Shown piece by piece: positions 9,394-17,303 of a stretch of DNA of 64,000 bases (positions are counted from its first letter, which is position 1; every line of letters starts with the position of its first letter). The DNA is taken from positions 1 to 64,000 of the forward strand of contig CAVRUN010000001.1 in assembly GCA_963724435.1 (NCBI GenBank), read 5' to 3'. The position numbers and the translations under genes were made by a program. Below the pieces are notes generated by a model, which did not search any database, had not been told where the DNA came from, and worked only from the letters and a program-made list of their open reading frames with translations. The DNA comes from AP-15 sp963724435. Its GTDB lineage: Bacteria; Pseudomonadota; Alphaproteobacteria; ATCC43930; CGMCC-115725.

Positions 9394-9815
9394 CGTGCTT
9401 GCCCCCCGTGTCAAAAAAATGTGGTCGGTCCCCTAACGCGCGATTTTTCGCTACCGCGGCGGTTGCCGCAACCAAAATCGCTCGGGATTAAGTGGTTTGC
9501 GTTAATTTTGTGGGATTCCGGTTTCTACCGCCCTCCTCGGCGTCTGGCCAAACGCGAATCACCGCCTCTCGGCGACCGATCGCCCCTCCGCCATTTATGC
9601 CAATCCGGCTATGCGATCATTACCCACGCAACGCCGAAGTAGCGCCCGACAGCGGTCGCCGAGAAACCTCTACAATGCCATTTTCGGTTGGGGGCTTAGA
9701 ATCTTCCGGTTTCGGCGTTTCGCATTGCTGCCGGAAGCTCATCGGCTGAGGGGTTCGAAACACTGAAAACATTGACATAAGCGCGAATATAGCTCTACTC
9801 GAGCCCGCGGGAAGT
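9394..9815. other. Intergenic stretch, no gene recognised
   Basis: About 420 bp between the DUF1906 gene and the end of the ATPase gene. A GGTTCGAA string near 9751 recalls a tRNA T-loop, but its flanks do not pair and no acceptor stem is present, so no tRNA is called. This is the right place for a boundary of an inserted defence module, but no direct repeat was found by eye. Confidence 0.45.
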
Positions 9816-11228
9816 TTACAAGTCGAGCTCCGCCAACCTCTGAAACGCCCGCAGTGATAACGCTTCGTTTTCCGCTCGGCTGTACCAGCACCGGAACAAA
9901 CCTTGGAGTGTCTGCTCCAGCGTCAGGCCGAGCCTTCTGCCGAATTCAAGCAACCAATCATGATCATCTACGCCCGCTAGCTCTGCAAACGTGGCTGCCA
10001 CTAAATCGAATGGCCGTCCAAAAACTTCTGCTGCTTGGAGCGTACAATCTCTAGCCGTCTGCCGGAACATCGCCTCAACTGATATCGATCCCGGTAAAAA
10101 GCAGTGCTTGATCGGCGCGTCTGTAATTACCGAAGACTGATCTCCATCATACACACCGATAAGCCGAGTAAGTTTTGATTTCGGAAACGCATTCCTTGCC
10201 GTAGTAACCTTACTAGCGCTTCCTACATCTATTATCTCAAGCCTGTCGAGCAGATCAATATCGTGCGCGCCTATCCAAAGGCGGCAAAACTCGCGCGAGA
10301 CCCGGTCCTCAACCGCTACAATGATTTTCGCGGCTGGTCGCAGCCCCAACCCTTTCAGAGCTGCGTTTCGGCTAGCTTGGGGCATTAGCCGCGATTGTCC
10401 GGTGTGACGATATAAAAATCGGATGTTTTCATCCTGTAATCGCTCAATAATAGCGGGGGAGTGCGTTGTAAGAATAATCCACAACCTTTTTGAAGTGCTT
10501 ATTGAGGCTACCAAATCCATTAAAGAAGCCTGTGTAGCCGGTGAGACGAATGTCTCAGGCTTCTCAACAAGACAAATAGAATTAGGGTTCACGGTCAGAA
10601 GCTTCCAAAAAATAAATAGTATGCAAAGCTCTCCTAGCCCCATGGTTCTACAATCATACGATATTCCCTGTTCGACCGCACGAAAAAAAGGTTGAATGTC
10701 GCCAGCTTCTTCGACCTCAAATATCTCAACCTTGTCGTATTCCTTTCCCATCAAAAAAGAAATGTTTCTGATCTGCTCCGCATCAAGCGGAATAGGGTCC
10801 ACACCATTGAGAACAGCTTCTATGTCTTCCTTTAACGCAAAATTTTTCTGTATTCCCATAGAGGCTACGGCGCTGTCTATATAGGTCACCACACCAAGAT
10901 CATTTCCAACTCCTGTGCCCAAATCAGTCTCGTACTGCTCCTCCTTGTCCTCTCGTAACAGCGTTGCGTTCAGCCGCGCCTGACCCAAGCGAAGAAGAGT
11001 GGCTCCGAACCCCGTCGCTTGCAAATCCAACGCCGCCCAAACACTTTTTAGCAAGGTAGTTTTCCCTGTGCCGTTCGCTCCACATATCGCTGTTATCGGC
11101 CTAGTGAACGATAGAGTGTCGTTGGGGAAACCGGGCAGATTTTCGTAACGCAACGAAATGAGAGCCAGCAGACGAGCGGTATCGCGGTGTACGCGACGCC
11201 AAAGATCGTCCCGTGCAGCACTCCTCAC
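9816..11228 (-). CDS. AAA/ABC-type ATPase with OLD-like TOPRIM C-terminus (putative defence nuclease)
   Basis: A 470-residue protein. Residues 50-58 are a Walker A loop (GANGTGKTT); MGLGEL near 196 is in the place of the ABC signature; LVEKPETF near 220-227 is the Walker B, with Lys where the catalytic Glu usually sits; LTTHSPAII near 253 is the switch His. The C-terminal third has AVEDRVSREF (acidic first TOPRIM motif, near 307) and GVYDGDQ (DxD, 361-363), the layout of OLD-family nucleases such as GajA. The start is uncertain: GTG at 11228 is preferred because it overlaps the stop of the upstream DUF262 gene as GTGA; GTG at 11243 is the alternative. Base composition is clearly more AT-rich than the neighbours. 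Inferred role: nucleotide-sensing DNA cleavage in phage defence, together with the DUF262 protein. Confidence 0.7.
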   Translation of the reverse strand: MRSAARDDLWRRVHRDTARLLALISLRYENLPGFPNDTLSFTRPITAICGANGTGKTTLLKSVWAALDLQATGFGATLLRLGQARLNATLLREDKEEQYETDLGTGVGNDLGVVTYIDSAVASMGIQKNFALKEDIEAVLNGVDPIPLDAEQIRNISFLMGKEYDKVEIFEVEEAGDIQPFFRAVEQGISYDCRTMGLGELCILFIFWKLLTVNPNSICLVEKPETFVSPATQASLMDLVASISTSKRLWIILTTHSPAIIERLQDENIRFLYRHTGQSRLMPQASRNAALKGLGLRPAAKIIVAVEDRVSREFCRLWIGAHDIDLLDRLEIIDVGSASKVTTARNAFPKSKLTRLIGVYDGDQSSVITDAPIKHCFLPGSISVEAMFRQTARDCTLQAAEVFGRPFDLVAATFAELAGVDDHDWLLEFGRRLGLTLEQTLQGLFRCWYSRAENEALSLRAFQRLAELDL

Positions 11229-12443
11229 TGCAAGCGACCCCACTGTTCGTATTTAAGCGAGGTCAGCAAAGTATCGGTCGAAACCATGTCGTCTGGACGA
11301 CCATCAAGGCGATGTTGCCGAAATAAGTCCTCGAACTGTTTAATTGTGCTCTCGCGCTCGCGGAAACGAGAGAAAACGTCGAGCGGCCACCTATCCTTTA
11401 GAAGGTGGAAGAAATACCATAGAACGAAATCACGGAGCACGACCGAGGATACGTCCGCTACTCGAGACGTGGCTCGATCATGAAATATATCGATCAGCTC
11501 CAACGCTCGCTCCGAAGCCGCTTCGTTTGTGTTCCCTGTGATTTTCGCTAATATCGTTCCGGTGCGGGGTTCCTGAAATTCAGCCATGAACGCCCGAACA
11601 ACTTCCGAGAGTTTGTCCAAATTCGCCGTCTGAGTAAGCTGAGAACAGAAACACAACCACGTGAACAAGGTAGCTTTATTCAACCGGCCCGAAATCTCAT
11701 TGTCTGTGCGCGCCGCAAGTAGGAGCTCGATAGCGGCGGCTGTTCGGTCTACGACAGCTTCCGAGAACGGAGTTGAGGAGCGGAAGCGATCCGATATGCT
11801 GCCGGCGGTTATCTTGCGTGCGAGCGTTCCATTTTCCAGAGTACAAAGGAGACGAAGCTAGGACATCGTCATAGGACATTCTGGCATTAGAGAAGCCGAT
11901 GCGGCGTTCAAAGTCGGGGCGTGCCTCTATTAGTTGGACCAAATCCTTGATCTGTTTTCGTACCGGGCCAAAGAAGGCATTGCGCTGTTCAGCGGCGGTG
12001 AGATTGGTCAGTTGATTGAGACGATAGAAAAGCTCACCAGGTTCTTCGGGCCTGTAATCCACCAAACGGAATACCCGGATTGTAAATTGATCGAATTCAT
12101 TCCGAACGTCAGTTGGCAGAGTGCCGTATCGCTTGCCATCCAAGTGTTTGATGGACTCATCAAACGGTTCGATGTTTCCGTCAACGGGGAACAACCCTCG
12201 GACGAAGTCGCGGATAGATACCAGGCGTTGCTGACCATCAAGGACTTCCTGGATGCCTCCATCTGTAATCACAACATGAATAGGGGGTACGTGCCAGTTC
12301 CGCAGGACGCTATCGATCAGGCGTTTTTTCTTAGCTATTGACCACACCTCGCCCCGCTGGAAATCAGGTTGAAGGTCGATTACGCCGTCCTCGATACGAC
12401 GGACGATTGTCTGGAGGTCCGGGTCAGATGGGAGCAATCTCAT
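11225..12443 (-). pseudogene. DUF262 protein (ParB-like fold), one frameshift
   Basis: The ATG at 12443 opens a DUF262 domain: QPDFQRGEVWS (residues 25-35) and EVLDGQQRLVSIRDF (67-81), the DGQQR motif of this ParB/Srx-like NTP-binding family found in GmrSD, BrxU and SspE defence proteins. After SYDDVLA the frame breaks near 11862; skipping one T in the minus-strand AGCTTCG gives RLLCTLENGTLARKITAG and an unbroken frame to the TGA at 11225-11227, about 405 residues in all. The C-terminal half is helical and shows no HNH (DUF1524) motif. The frameshift is either a recent inactivation, a phase-variation event or an assembly error. It is the first gene of a two-gene unit with the ATPase downstream, with overlapping stop and start. 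Confidence 0.75.
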
Positions 12444-12740
12444 GGCATACCGTGCCGGCCGGGAAATTTAGGTGCTTCACACGCGATCATGCCGTCAATT
12501 TATCAGGTCGGCGGCATTTACCTGCGAAAATCGAGAATTGGAGACCGCGCAGCCGAAAGCGGAAGGGCGACCACCGGGCGAGGAAGCGCCTCTCTGTCAG
12601 CTGTTATGAAACAAACCAAGTGTCTGTCGGTTAACACGGTGCCCGAGCGCGATGACCGCAAAGGGGCAGGACGAGCCATTACGCGCGCGAAGGCTGAGTG
12701 ACAAATAGGACGACGCCCAACGCCGCCGGCAGTTACCGAG

Positions 12741-13862
12741 TTAGCCAAGCTCGCCGGTGCCAAGTGAGCTAGACTGGCTATTGGCACTAGCGGCGCCCTT
12801 CCTAGTGTCGTAATCGGCCACTAGTTCGCGGATCCGTGGGATCAGTTCTTCGCCATATTGAACAGCGTCGGGGCGGGGATCGTAGCCGCGGATCAAGAGG
12901 CTGCTCGCGCCGAGTTTATAATATTCGAGCAGTGCCTTGGCGACGGTTTCGGGCGTGCCGACGAGTGCTGTCGAGTTTCCCTGGGCGCCGGTCGCGGCAG
13001 CGAGTGCCATCCACAGGCAGGTGTCGTGCACCTCGGCTTCGGCTGCCGCCTGCAACAGCCGCCTTGAGCCGACATTTTGGCGCTGGGCCGGCGCCGCGCT
13101 ACCGCGATTAGCCAGCACTCGGTCGAGGATGCGCTTGGCGCGGTCCCAGGCTTCGCCCTCGGTGGCCGCCAGGATCGGGCGCGTTGACAGGCTGAATTTC
13201 GGGTTGCGGCCGCACAGTTCCGCTTGCCGCCGCACCCGGTCCATAAACTGCGCCGTGGCCTTCAGCGGTTCGCCCCACAGCATGAAGACGTCGACATGCG
13301 GCGCCAATGCAGCGATCGCTGCGTCAGAGCCGCCGCCGCCATAGATCGGGATGTGCGGCTGTTGCCGGCAGCGGATTTGCGAGAAGGTGCCTGACGTGCG
13401 GTAGAATTCGCCCTCATGATCGAATGGCGCCGGCGCGGTCCAGGTCCGGCGCAGCAGCGAGATGTATTCGTTAGAGCGGCGATAGCGGGTCTCGTGGTCG
13501 GTCCAGTCACCGTCCTTGGCCTGGTCGGCGTCGCTGCCGCCGGCGATCATGTGCACCGCCAGACGGCCATTGCTGAGCTGGTCCAGAGTGGCGAGCTTGC
13601 GGGCGGCCACCGGCGGCGCGACGAAACCCGGCCGATGCGCTAACAGAAAACCGAGCCGCTCGGTCACCGCGGCGGCGTGCGCCCCCACCAGGAACCCGTC
13701 GGGCGCCTCGGAAAAATAGCCGATCAGCACCCGGTCAAAGCCGGCGCGCTCGTGAAGTCGCGCGGTTTCGGCGATCACATTCGCATCAAACGGGGGTCCT
13801 GAAGGCGGAATAAGCTCCGACGAGATGCGCGGTGCGATCCACCCGATTATCTCCACAGGCAT
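12741..13862 (-). CDS. LLM-class flavin monooxygenase, SsuD-like
   Basis: A 373-residue bacterial luciferase-like protein. IIGWIAPRISSE at the start, HERAGFDRVLIGYF, HRPGFVAPPVAARKLATLDQ and NGRLAVHMIAGGSDAD are the order seen in FMNH2-dependent alkanesulfonate monooxygenases (SsuD), followed by YRRSNEYISLLRRTW and a substrate-cover segment. SsuD-type enzymes cleave the C-S bond of sulfonates, releasing sulfite and an aldehyde. The ATG at 13862 has a good GGAGGAG site. It is divergent from a TauD-type dioxygenase gene with only 92 bp between them, and a sulfite-oxidase-like gene lies 1.8 kb further, so a role in organosulfur breakdown is inferred. No flavin reductase gene is adjacent. It could also use another substrate, as the family is broad. 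Confidence 0.75.
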   Translation of the reverse strand: MPVEIIGWIAPRISSELIPPSGPPFDANVIAETARLHERAGFDRVLIGYFSEAPDGFLVGAHAAAVTERLGFLLAHRPGFVAPPVAARKLATLDQLSNGRLAVHMIAGGSDADQAKDGDWTDHETRYRRSNEYISLLRRTWTAPAPFDHEGEFYRTSGTFSQIRCRQQPHIPIYGGGGSDAAIAALAPHVDVFMLWGEPLKATAQFMDRVRRQAELCGRNPKFSLSTRPILAATEGEAWDRAKRILDRVLANRGSAAPAQRQNVGSRRLLQAAAEAEVHDTCLWMALAAATGAQGNSTALVGTPETVAKALLEYYKLGASSLLIRGYDPRPDAVQYGEELIPRIRELVADYDTRKGAASANSQSSSLGTGELG

Positions 13863-13954
13863 GGAATCTCCTCCTGAACCCGTGGTTCGGGTAGCGGGCT
13901 GTGGCTAGCGGGGTGCTACAATAACCCACCTGCCGTCCGCTGGGAGAACCGATC

Positions 13955-14833
13955 TTGCCGCTGGAAACTCGTCTGCTCGGTGATAGTTTTGCTTGTGAGG
14001 TCCTTGGGCTGCATCTGTGGGAGCCTCTGAACGAGCTCACGATCGCCGAATTGCGGGCGGTATGGGCCGAGCACCCGGTGCTGGTGTTTCGCCGGCAAGC
14101 GCTGTCGGAGGACGAGTTGGCCGATTTCAGCGCGTGCTTTGGCCCGCTCGAACGCACCGTGCGTACCGATTGGGCGTCGCCGGTGCGGCCGGAAGTCACA
14201 CTGATCTCAAATTTGAAGGATGGCCAAGCCCGCCCGATCGGTGGCCTGGGCGACGGCGAGTTGCAGTGGCATTCGGACCAATCCTACATGCTTCAGCCAG
14301 CGACCGGCGCAATGCTGTACGCGCTCGAACTGCCGCCTGACGGTGGAACTACCTCATGGGTCGATCTGTGCGCCGCCTATACCGGGCTTCCCGATCGGCT
14401 GAAGCGCGCCATCGAGGGCAGGCATGCGATCTTTGACTACGTCAAGCGGCTCGCCGGTTATCAGGGTGTCGACCGAGTGATCTCGGCAGAAGCAAAAACC
14501 AAGACGCCGCCGATCACCCATCCGCTGGTCCACATTCATCCGGTGACCAGCAAAAAGGCGCTCTATCTCGACTCGACGACCACCGTCGGGATTGACGGCA
14601 TGGATGAGGCATCGGGCGCGGCGCTGCTCGCGGAAATCTATGAATCCGCAACGCAGCCACCGTTTGTTTATCACCACCATTGGCGGGTTGGCGATGCGCT
14701 GTTGTGGGATAACGGCTTTACCATGCATCGCCGCGAGCCGTTCGATCCGGCGGCGCGCCGCTTGATGAAGCGGACAACGATGTTCCTGCCCCGCGATCGT
14801 CACATCGTCCCGGAAGGGAGGCTCGCTGCCTGA
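13955..14833 (+). CDS. TauD/TfdA-family 2-oxoglutarate dioxygenase
   Basis: A 292-residue protein with the TauD fold. LQWHSDQSY at about 104-112 gives the HxD iron ligands (His106, Asp108), and DNGFTMHRREPF near 245-256 gives the distal His; the Arg for 2-oxoglutarate lies in the following RRLMKRTTMF. The family oxidises substrates next to a sulfonate, ether or carboxylate group, with taurine and 2,4-D as known examples. The start is a TTG at 13955 with GGGAG about 8 bp before; no in-frame ATG fits the expected N-terminus. It heads a plus-strand run with a VOC protein and a sulfite-oxidase-like enzyme and is divergent from an SsuD-like gene, which supports but does not prove an organosulfonate substrate. 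Confidence 0.8.
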   Translation: MPLETRLLGDSFACEVLGLHLWEPLNELTIAELRAVWAEHPVLVFRRQALSEDELADFSACFGPLERTVRTDWASPVRPEVTLISNLKDGQARPIGGLGDGELQWHSDQSYMLQPATGAMLYALELPPDGGTTSWVDLCAAYTGLPDRLKRAIEGRHAIFDYVKRLAGYQGVDRVISAEAKTKTPPITHPLVHIHPVTSKKALYLDSTTTVGIDGMDEASGAALLAEIYESATQPPFVYHHHWRVGDALLWDNGFTMHRREPFDPAARRLMKRTTMFLPRDRHIVPEGRLAA

Positions 14834-14922
14834 CGACGCACTTGCCGACGGCCGTAGCATATCGGCAGTTGCAGGCCTAATATTCAGTACGGGCTGCGTG
14901 CCCGGGATTGCGGAGCATAGAT

Positions 14923-15519
14923 ATGGCAGACGGGACATCGGAAATCTTGCCAGCAGCGCCGAGCGCGGCGCGGACCCCAGCGGGCCTCAATCACCTGGTG
15001 ATAAATGTGCGCGACATCGAGGAGTTGCACCGGTTCTGGACCGAGATGCTCGGGTTCAAACAGGTCGGCGTGTCGCGCCGGCCCGGGCGCAAGATGCGCT
15101 TTTACAGCGGCGATCACGGTGGCCGGATGAACCATCACGACATCGCCCTGGTCGAGAACCCCAACCTGCCGGCGCCGCCCAAAGACTGGGACATGTTCGG
15201 CATGCCGGTGGCCATCAACCACATCGCGATCGCGATGCCGACCCGCGAGGCGTGGCTGCAGCAATTGGCCCACTTGCAGGAAAAAGGCGTCAAATTTCAT
15301 CGCCGCGTCAATCACGGCATGACCCACAGCCTCTATATCAGCGACCCGAACGGCTATGGCGTCGAGATCCTCTACGAATTGCCGCGCGAGGTCTGGGAAG
15401 ACAACATCCAGGGGGCGCTTGACTACGCCGAGGCATTGCCGACCGAGGGCGGCGAGGCGCTCGTTGACGACACGCAATATCCGACCTTTGGCAAGGCGGC
15501 GGAACCGGCCAATGCCTAG
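14923..15519 (+). CDS. VOC-family (catechol dioxygenase/glyoxalase-like) protein
   Basis: A 198-residue protein beginning at ATG 14923, preferred over TTG 14908. GLNHLVINVRDIEELHRFWTE starts the first beta-alpha-beta-beta-beta unit with a metal-ligand His; MNHHDIALVE, INHIAIAMP and THSLYISDPNGYGVEILYE follow, the last being the C-terminal unit with the Glu ligand. This resembles extradiol ring-cleavage dioxygenases and related lyases. It sits 89 bp after the TauD-like gene on the same strand and about 150 bp before the molybdenum enzyme. The exact reaction is unknown: extradiol cleavage, glutathione transfer or isomerisation are all possible for this fold. Confidence 0.75.
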   Translation: MADGTSEILPAAPSAARTPAGLNHLVINVRDIEELHRFWTEMLGFKQVGVSRRPGRKMRFYSGDHGGRMNHHDIALVENPNLPAPPKDWDMFGMPVAINHIAIAMPTREAWLQQLAHLQEKGVKFHRRVNHGMTHSLYISDPNGYGVEILYELPREVWEDNIQGALDYAEALPTEGGEALVDDTQYPTFGKAAEPANA

Positions 15520-15667
15520 CCGCCGCTGACCTGAATTCAGCCAGCAGCCCGAACTGATCTAGTGAACGCCCGTTAAAGAACGGCCAGCGGGACGAGGGTA
15601 CATGTTGCGCGACGCAGCCCCGCGGCATTGTCGCGCGGCTTAAACGCGCCAATGAAGGAACGTGGCG

Positions 15668-16855
15668 ATGCCGAAAGACGAAGGTGCCGTACCTGATTTT
15701 CTACGGATGGATCAGCCGGTCAGTTCCGATCCGGCCAATGCCAAAAAGACCGGCAATTGGCACGGATGGCCGACCAAGGACATTACGCCCGTCACCTTGA
15801 CCGACAATGAAGGCCGCACGGTTCGGATCCGGACTCCGGTGATGGATTTGGAAGGGCTGATTACGCCCACCCACCTGCACTACACGGTGCAGCATTTTGC
15901 TGTCCCGCCGGTCGTCGAAACCGAGTCCTGGGCATTGCGGGTCACGGGCGAGGTCAAGTCGCCGCTGACGCTCAACTTCGACCAGCTGCGGCGGTTTCCA
16001 GCCCGCAATGTGCGCACCGTGATGGAATGTTCGGGCAGCGACGCCACCTACTTCGAGTATTTCAAAGGCGAGGGGCCCAGACCTTCGCGCACCAAGGAAG
16101 GGATGATCCTCAGCGCCAGCGAGTGGACCGGGGTGCCGCTGGCCGCAGTGCTGCATGAGGCCGGGCTCACCGCCAAGTCGCTGTATGTTCGCGCCGAAGG
16201 CAACGATCAGGGAATCCCACCGACCGCCGCCGCCGGCACAAAGCCGTTCTATTACGACAAGGGTCTGCCGATCGAAAAGGCGCTCCATCCGGACACAATC
16301 CTCGCCTGGGCGCAGAACGGCCAGATCCTGGAGCATCTGCACGGCGCGCCGGTGCGTCTGCTGGTCCCCGGCTGGTCAGGCAATTGGTCGGTCAAGTGGC
16401 TGACCAAGCTCGAGCTGATGGAGCACGAGCCGGACTGCTGGTACCACTATCAATTCTATTATTACGGTAATTCGCCCGACGACCCGCACAAGGAATTAAT
16501 CACCACAATCGGGGTGAAATCGCTGATCACCCAGCCCAACGACGATACCGAGGAAATGCCTCCTGGCGTCCATATGATCCGGGGCTATGCCTGGAGCGGC
16601 GCTGGCGCTATTGCCCAGGTCGAGGTCAGCGTCGATGGTGGCGAAACTTGGCATGCCGCCCACATCGAACCGCCGCGCGAGCGCTTTATGTGGGTGCGCT
16701 GGTCATACCGCTGGGATGCGCGCCATAAGGGCAACTACACGCTGATGTCGCGGGCCACCGACGAGATCGGCCGCGTCCAGTCGCATGAGCCGCGCTACAA
16801 CAATATGCGCAAAAACTTCAGCGCCATCGTCGGCTACCCGATCACGATCGGGTAA
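15668..16855 (+). CDS. Sulfite-oxidase-like molybdopterin oxidoreductase
   Basis: A 395-residue protein with an Oxidored_molyb domain followed by a Mo-co dimerisation domain (from about residue 270). VMECSGSDATYFE carries Cys121, the likely thiolate ligand to molybdenum seen in sulfite oxidases. LHYTVQHFAVP, LTLNFDQLRRFPARNV, VRLLVPGWSGNWSVKWL and GYAWSGAGAIAQVEVSVDGG follow the order of SUOX/SoxC relatives. There is no Tat signal and no haem domain, so it is either cytoplasmic or co-exported. ATG 15668 is preferred over GTG 15662 because GAAGGA sits 8 bp before it. The genes nearby that could release sulfite from sulfonates make sulfite detoxification a reasonable inference; no cytochrome partner gene is adjacent. 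Confidence 0.8.
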   Translation: MPKDEGAVPDFLRMDQPVSSDPANAKKTGNWHGWPTKDITPVTLTDNEGRTVRIRTPVMDLEGLITPTHLHYTVQHFAVPPVVETESWALRVTGEVKSPLTLNFDQLRRFPARNVRTVMECSGSDATYFEYFKGEGPRPSRTKEGMILSASEWTGVPLAAVLHEAGLTAKSLYVRAEGNDQGIPPTAAAGTKPFYYDKGLPIEKALHPDTILAWAQNGQILEHLHGAPVRLLVPGWSGNWSVKWLTKLELMEHEPDCWYHYQFYYYGNSPDDPHKELITTIGVKSLITQPNDDTEEMPPGVHMIRGYAWSGAGAIAQVEVSVDGGETWHAAHIEPPRERFMWVRWSYRWDARHKGNYTLMSRATDEIGRVQSHEPRYNNMRKNFSAIVGYPITIG

Positions 16856-16925
16856 CGGCGCTACTGAGTCTTGGCGTACGCTCGTGGCCTCTAAGAGGTA
16901 GTCCTCGGGCCGGCTCGGATACCGA

Positions 16926-17216
16926 TTAGGTTGCGCGGCTTGCGTCGGGTGACTGGAACCGGGCGGTCGACCTTGACTTAGCCCTTGAGGCTTCGACTTC
17001 GCGATCCCGTGGTGGCGCGTTGGTTACGAGAGAAGCGAGCAGCTCGCGCGCCGTATCCGCTACCTGTTCCACCGCCCGATCGAATGCGAGCTGGTTGGCC
17101 TTGGACGGCCGCGTAAAGCCGCTCAACTTTCGAACGAACTGCACGGAAGACGCGCGGATCTCGTCCTCTGTGGCGGGCGGTTTGAAGTTGTGCAGAGTTT
17201 TGATGTTACGGCACAT
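16926..17216 (-). CDS. DUF2277 small protein
   Basis: A 96-residue protein starting MCRNIKTLHNFKPPATEDE, with VQFVRKLSGFTRPSKANQ and LVTNAPPRDREVE, which is the full signature of DUF2277. The family is common in actinobacteria and proteobacteria and has no known function; the conserved MCRNI start and the Cys suggest a metal or nucleic-acid contact, but that is a guess. The ATG at 17216 was chosen over an upstream start at 17261 because the family begins at MCRNI and an AGGAAGG site lies just before it. The C-terminal tail is Arg/Ser/Ala-rich and less conserved. It is a single-gene unit. Confidence 0.85.
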   Translation of the reverse strand: MCRNIKTLHNFKPPATEDEIRASSVQFVRKLSGFTRPSKANQLAFDRAVEQVADTARELLASLVTNAPPRDREVEASRAKSRSTARFQSPDASRAT

Positions 17217-17303
17217 GCAATCCTTCCTATCGCAAATCCGAGAACTCAGCGGTGGTGACAAAGATTTCGAACCCTCCGACCTCTCACCGGCGAAAGTGAA
17301 TTT

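Noticed and set aside
9744..9765. tRNA-like GGTTCGAA string
   Set aside because: The flanking bases do not form a T-stem and no acceptor, D or anticodon arm can be drawn.
9772..9800. TTGACA hexamer as a promoter
   Set aside because: It is a consensus -35, but no acceptable -10 lies at 16-18 bp, and the next plus-strand gene is several kb away.
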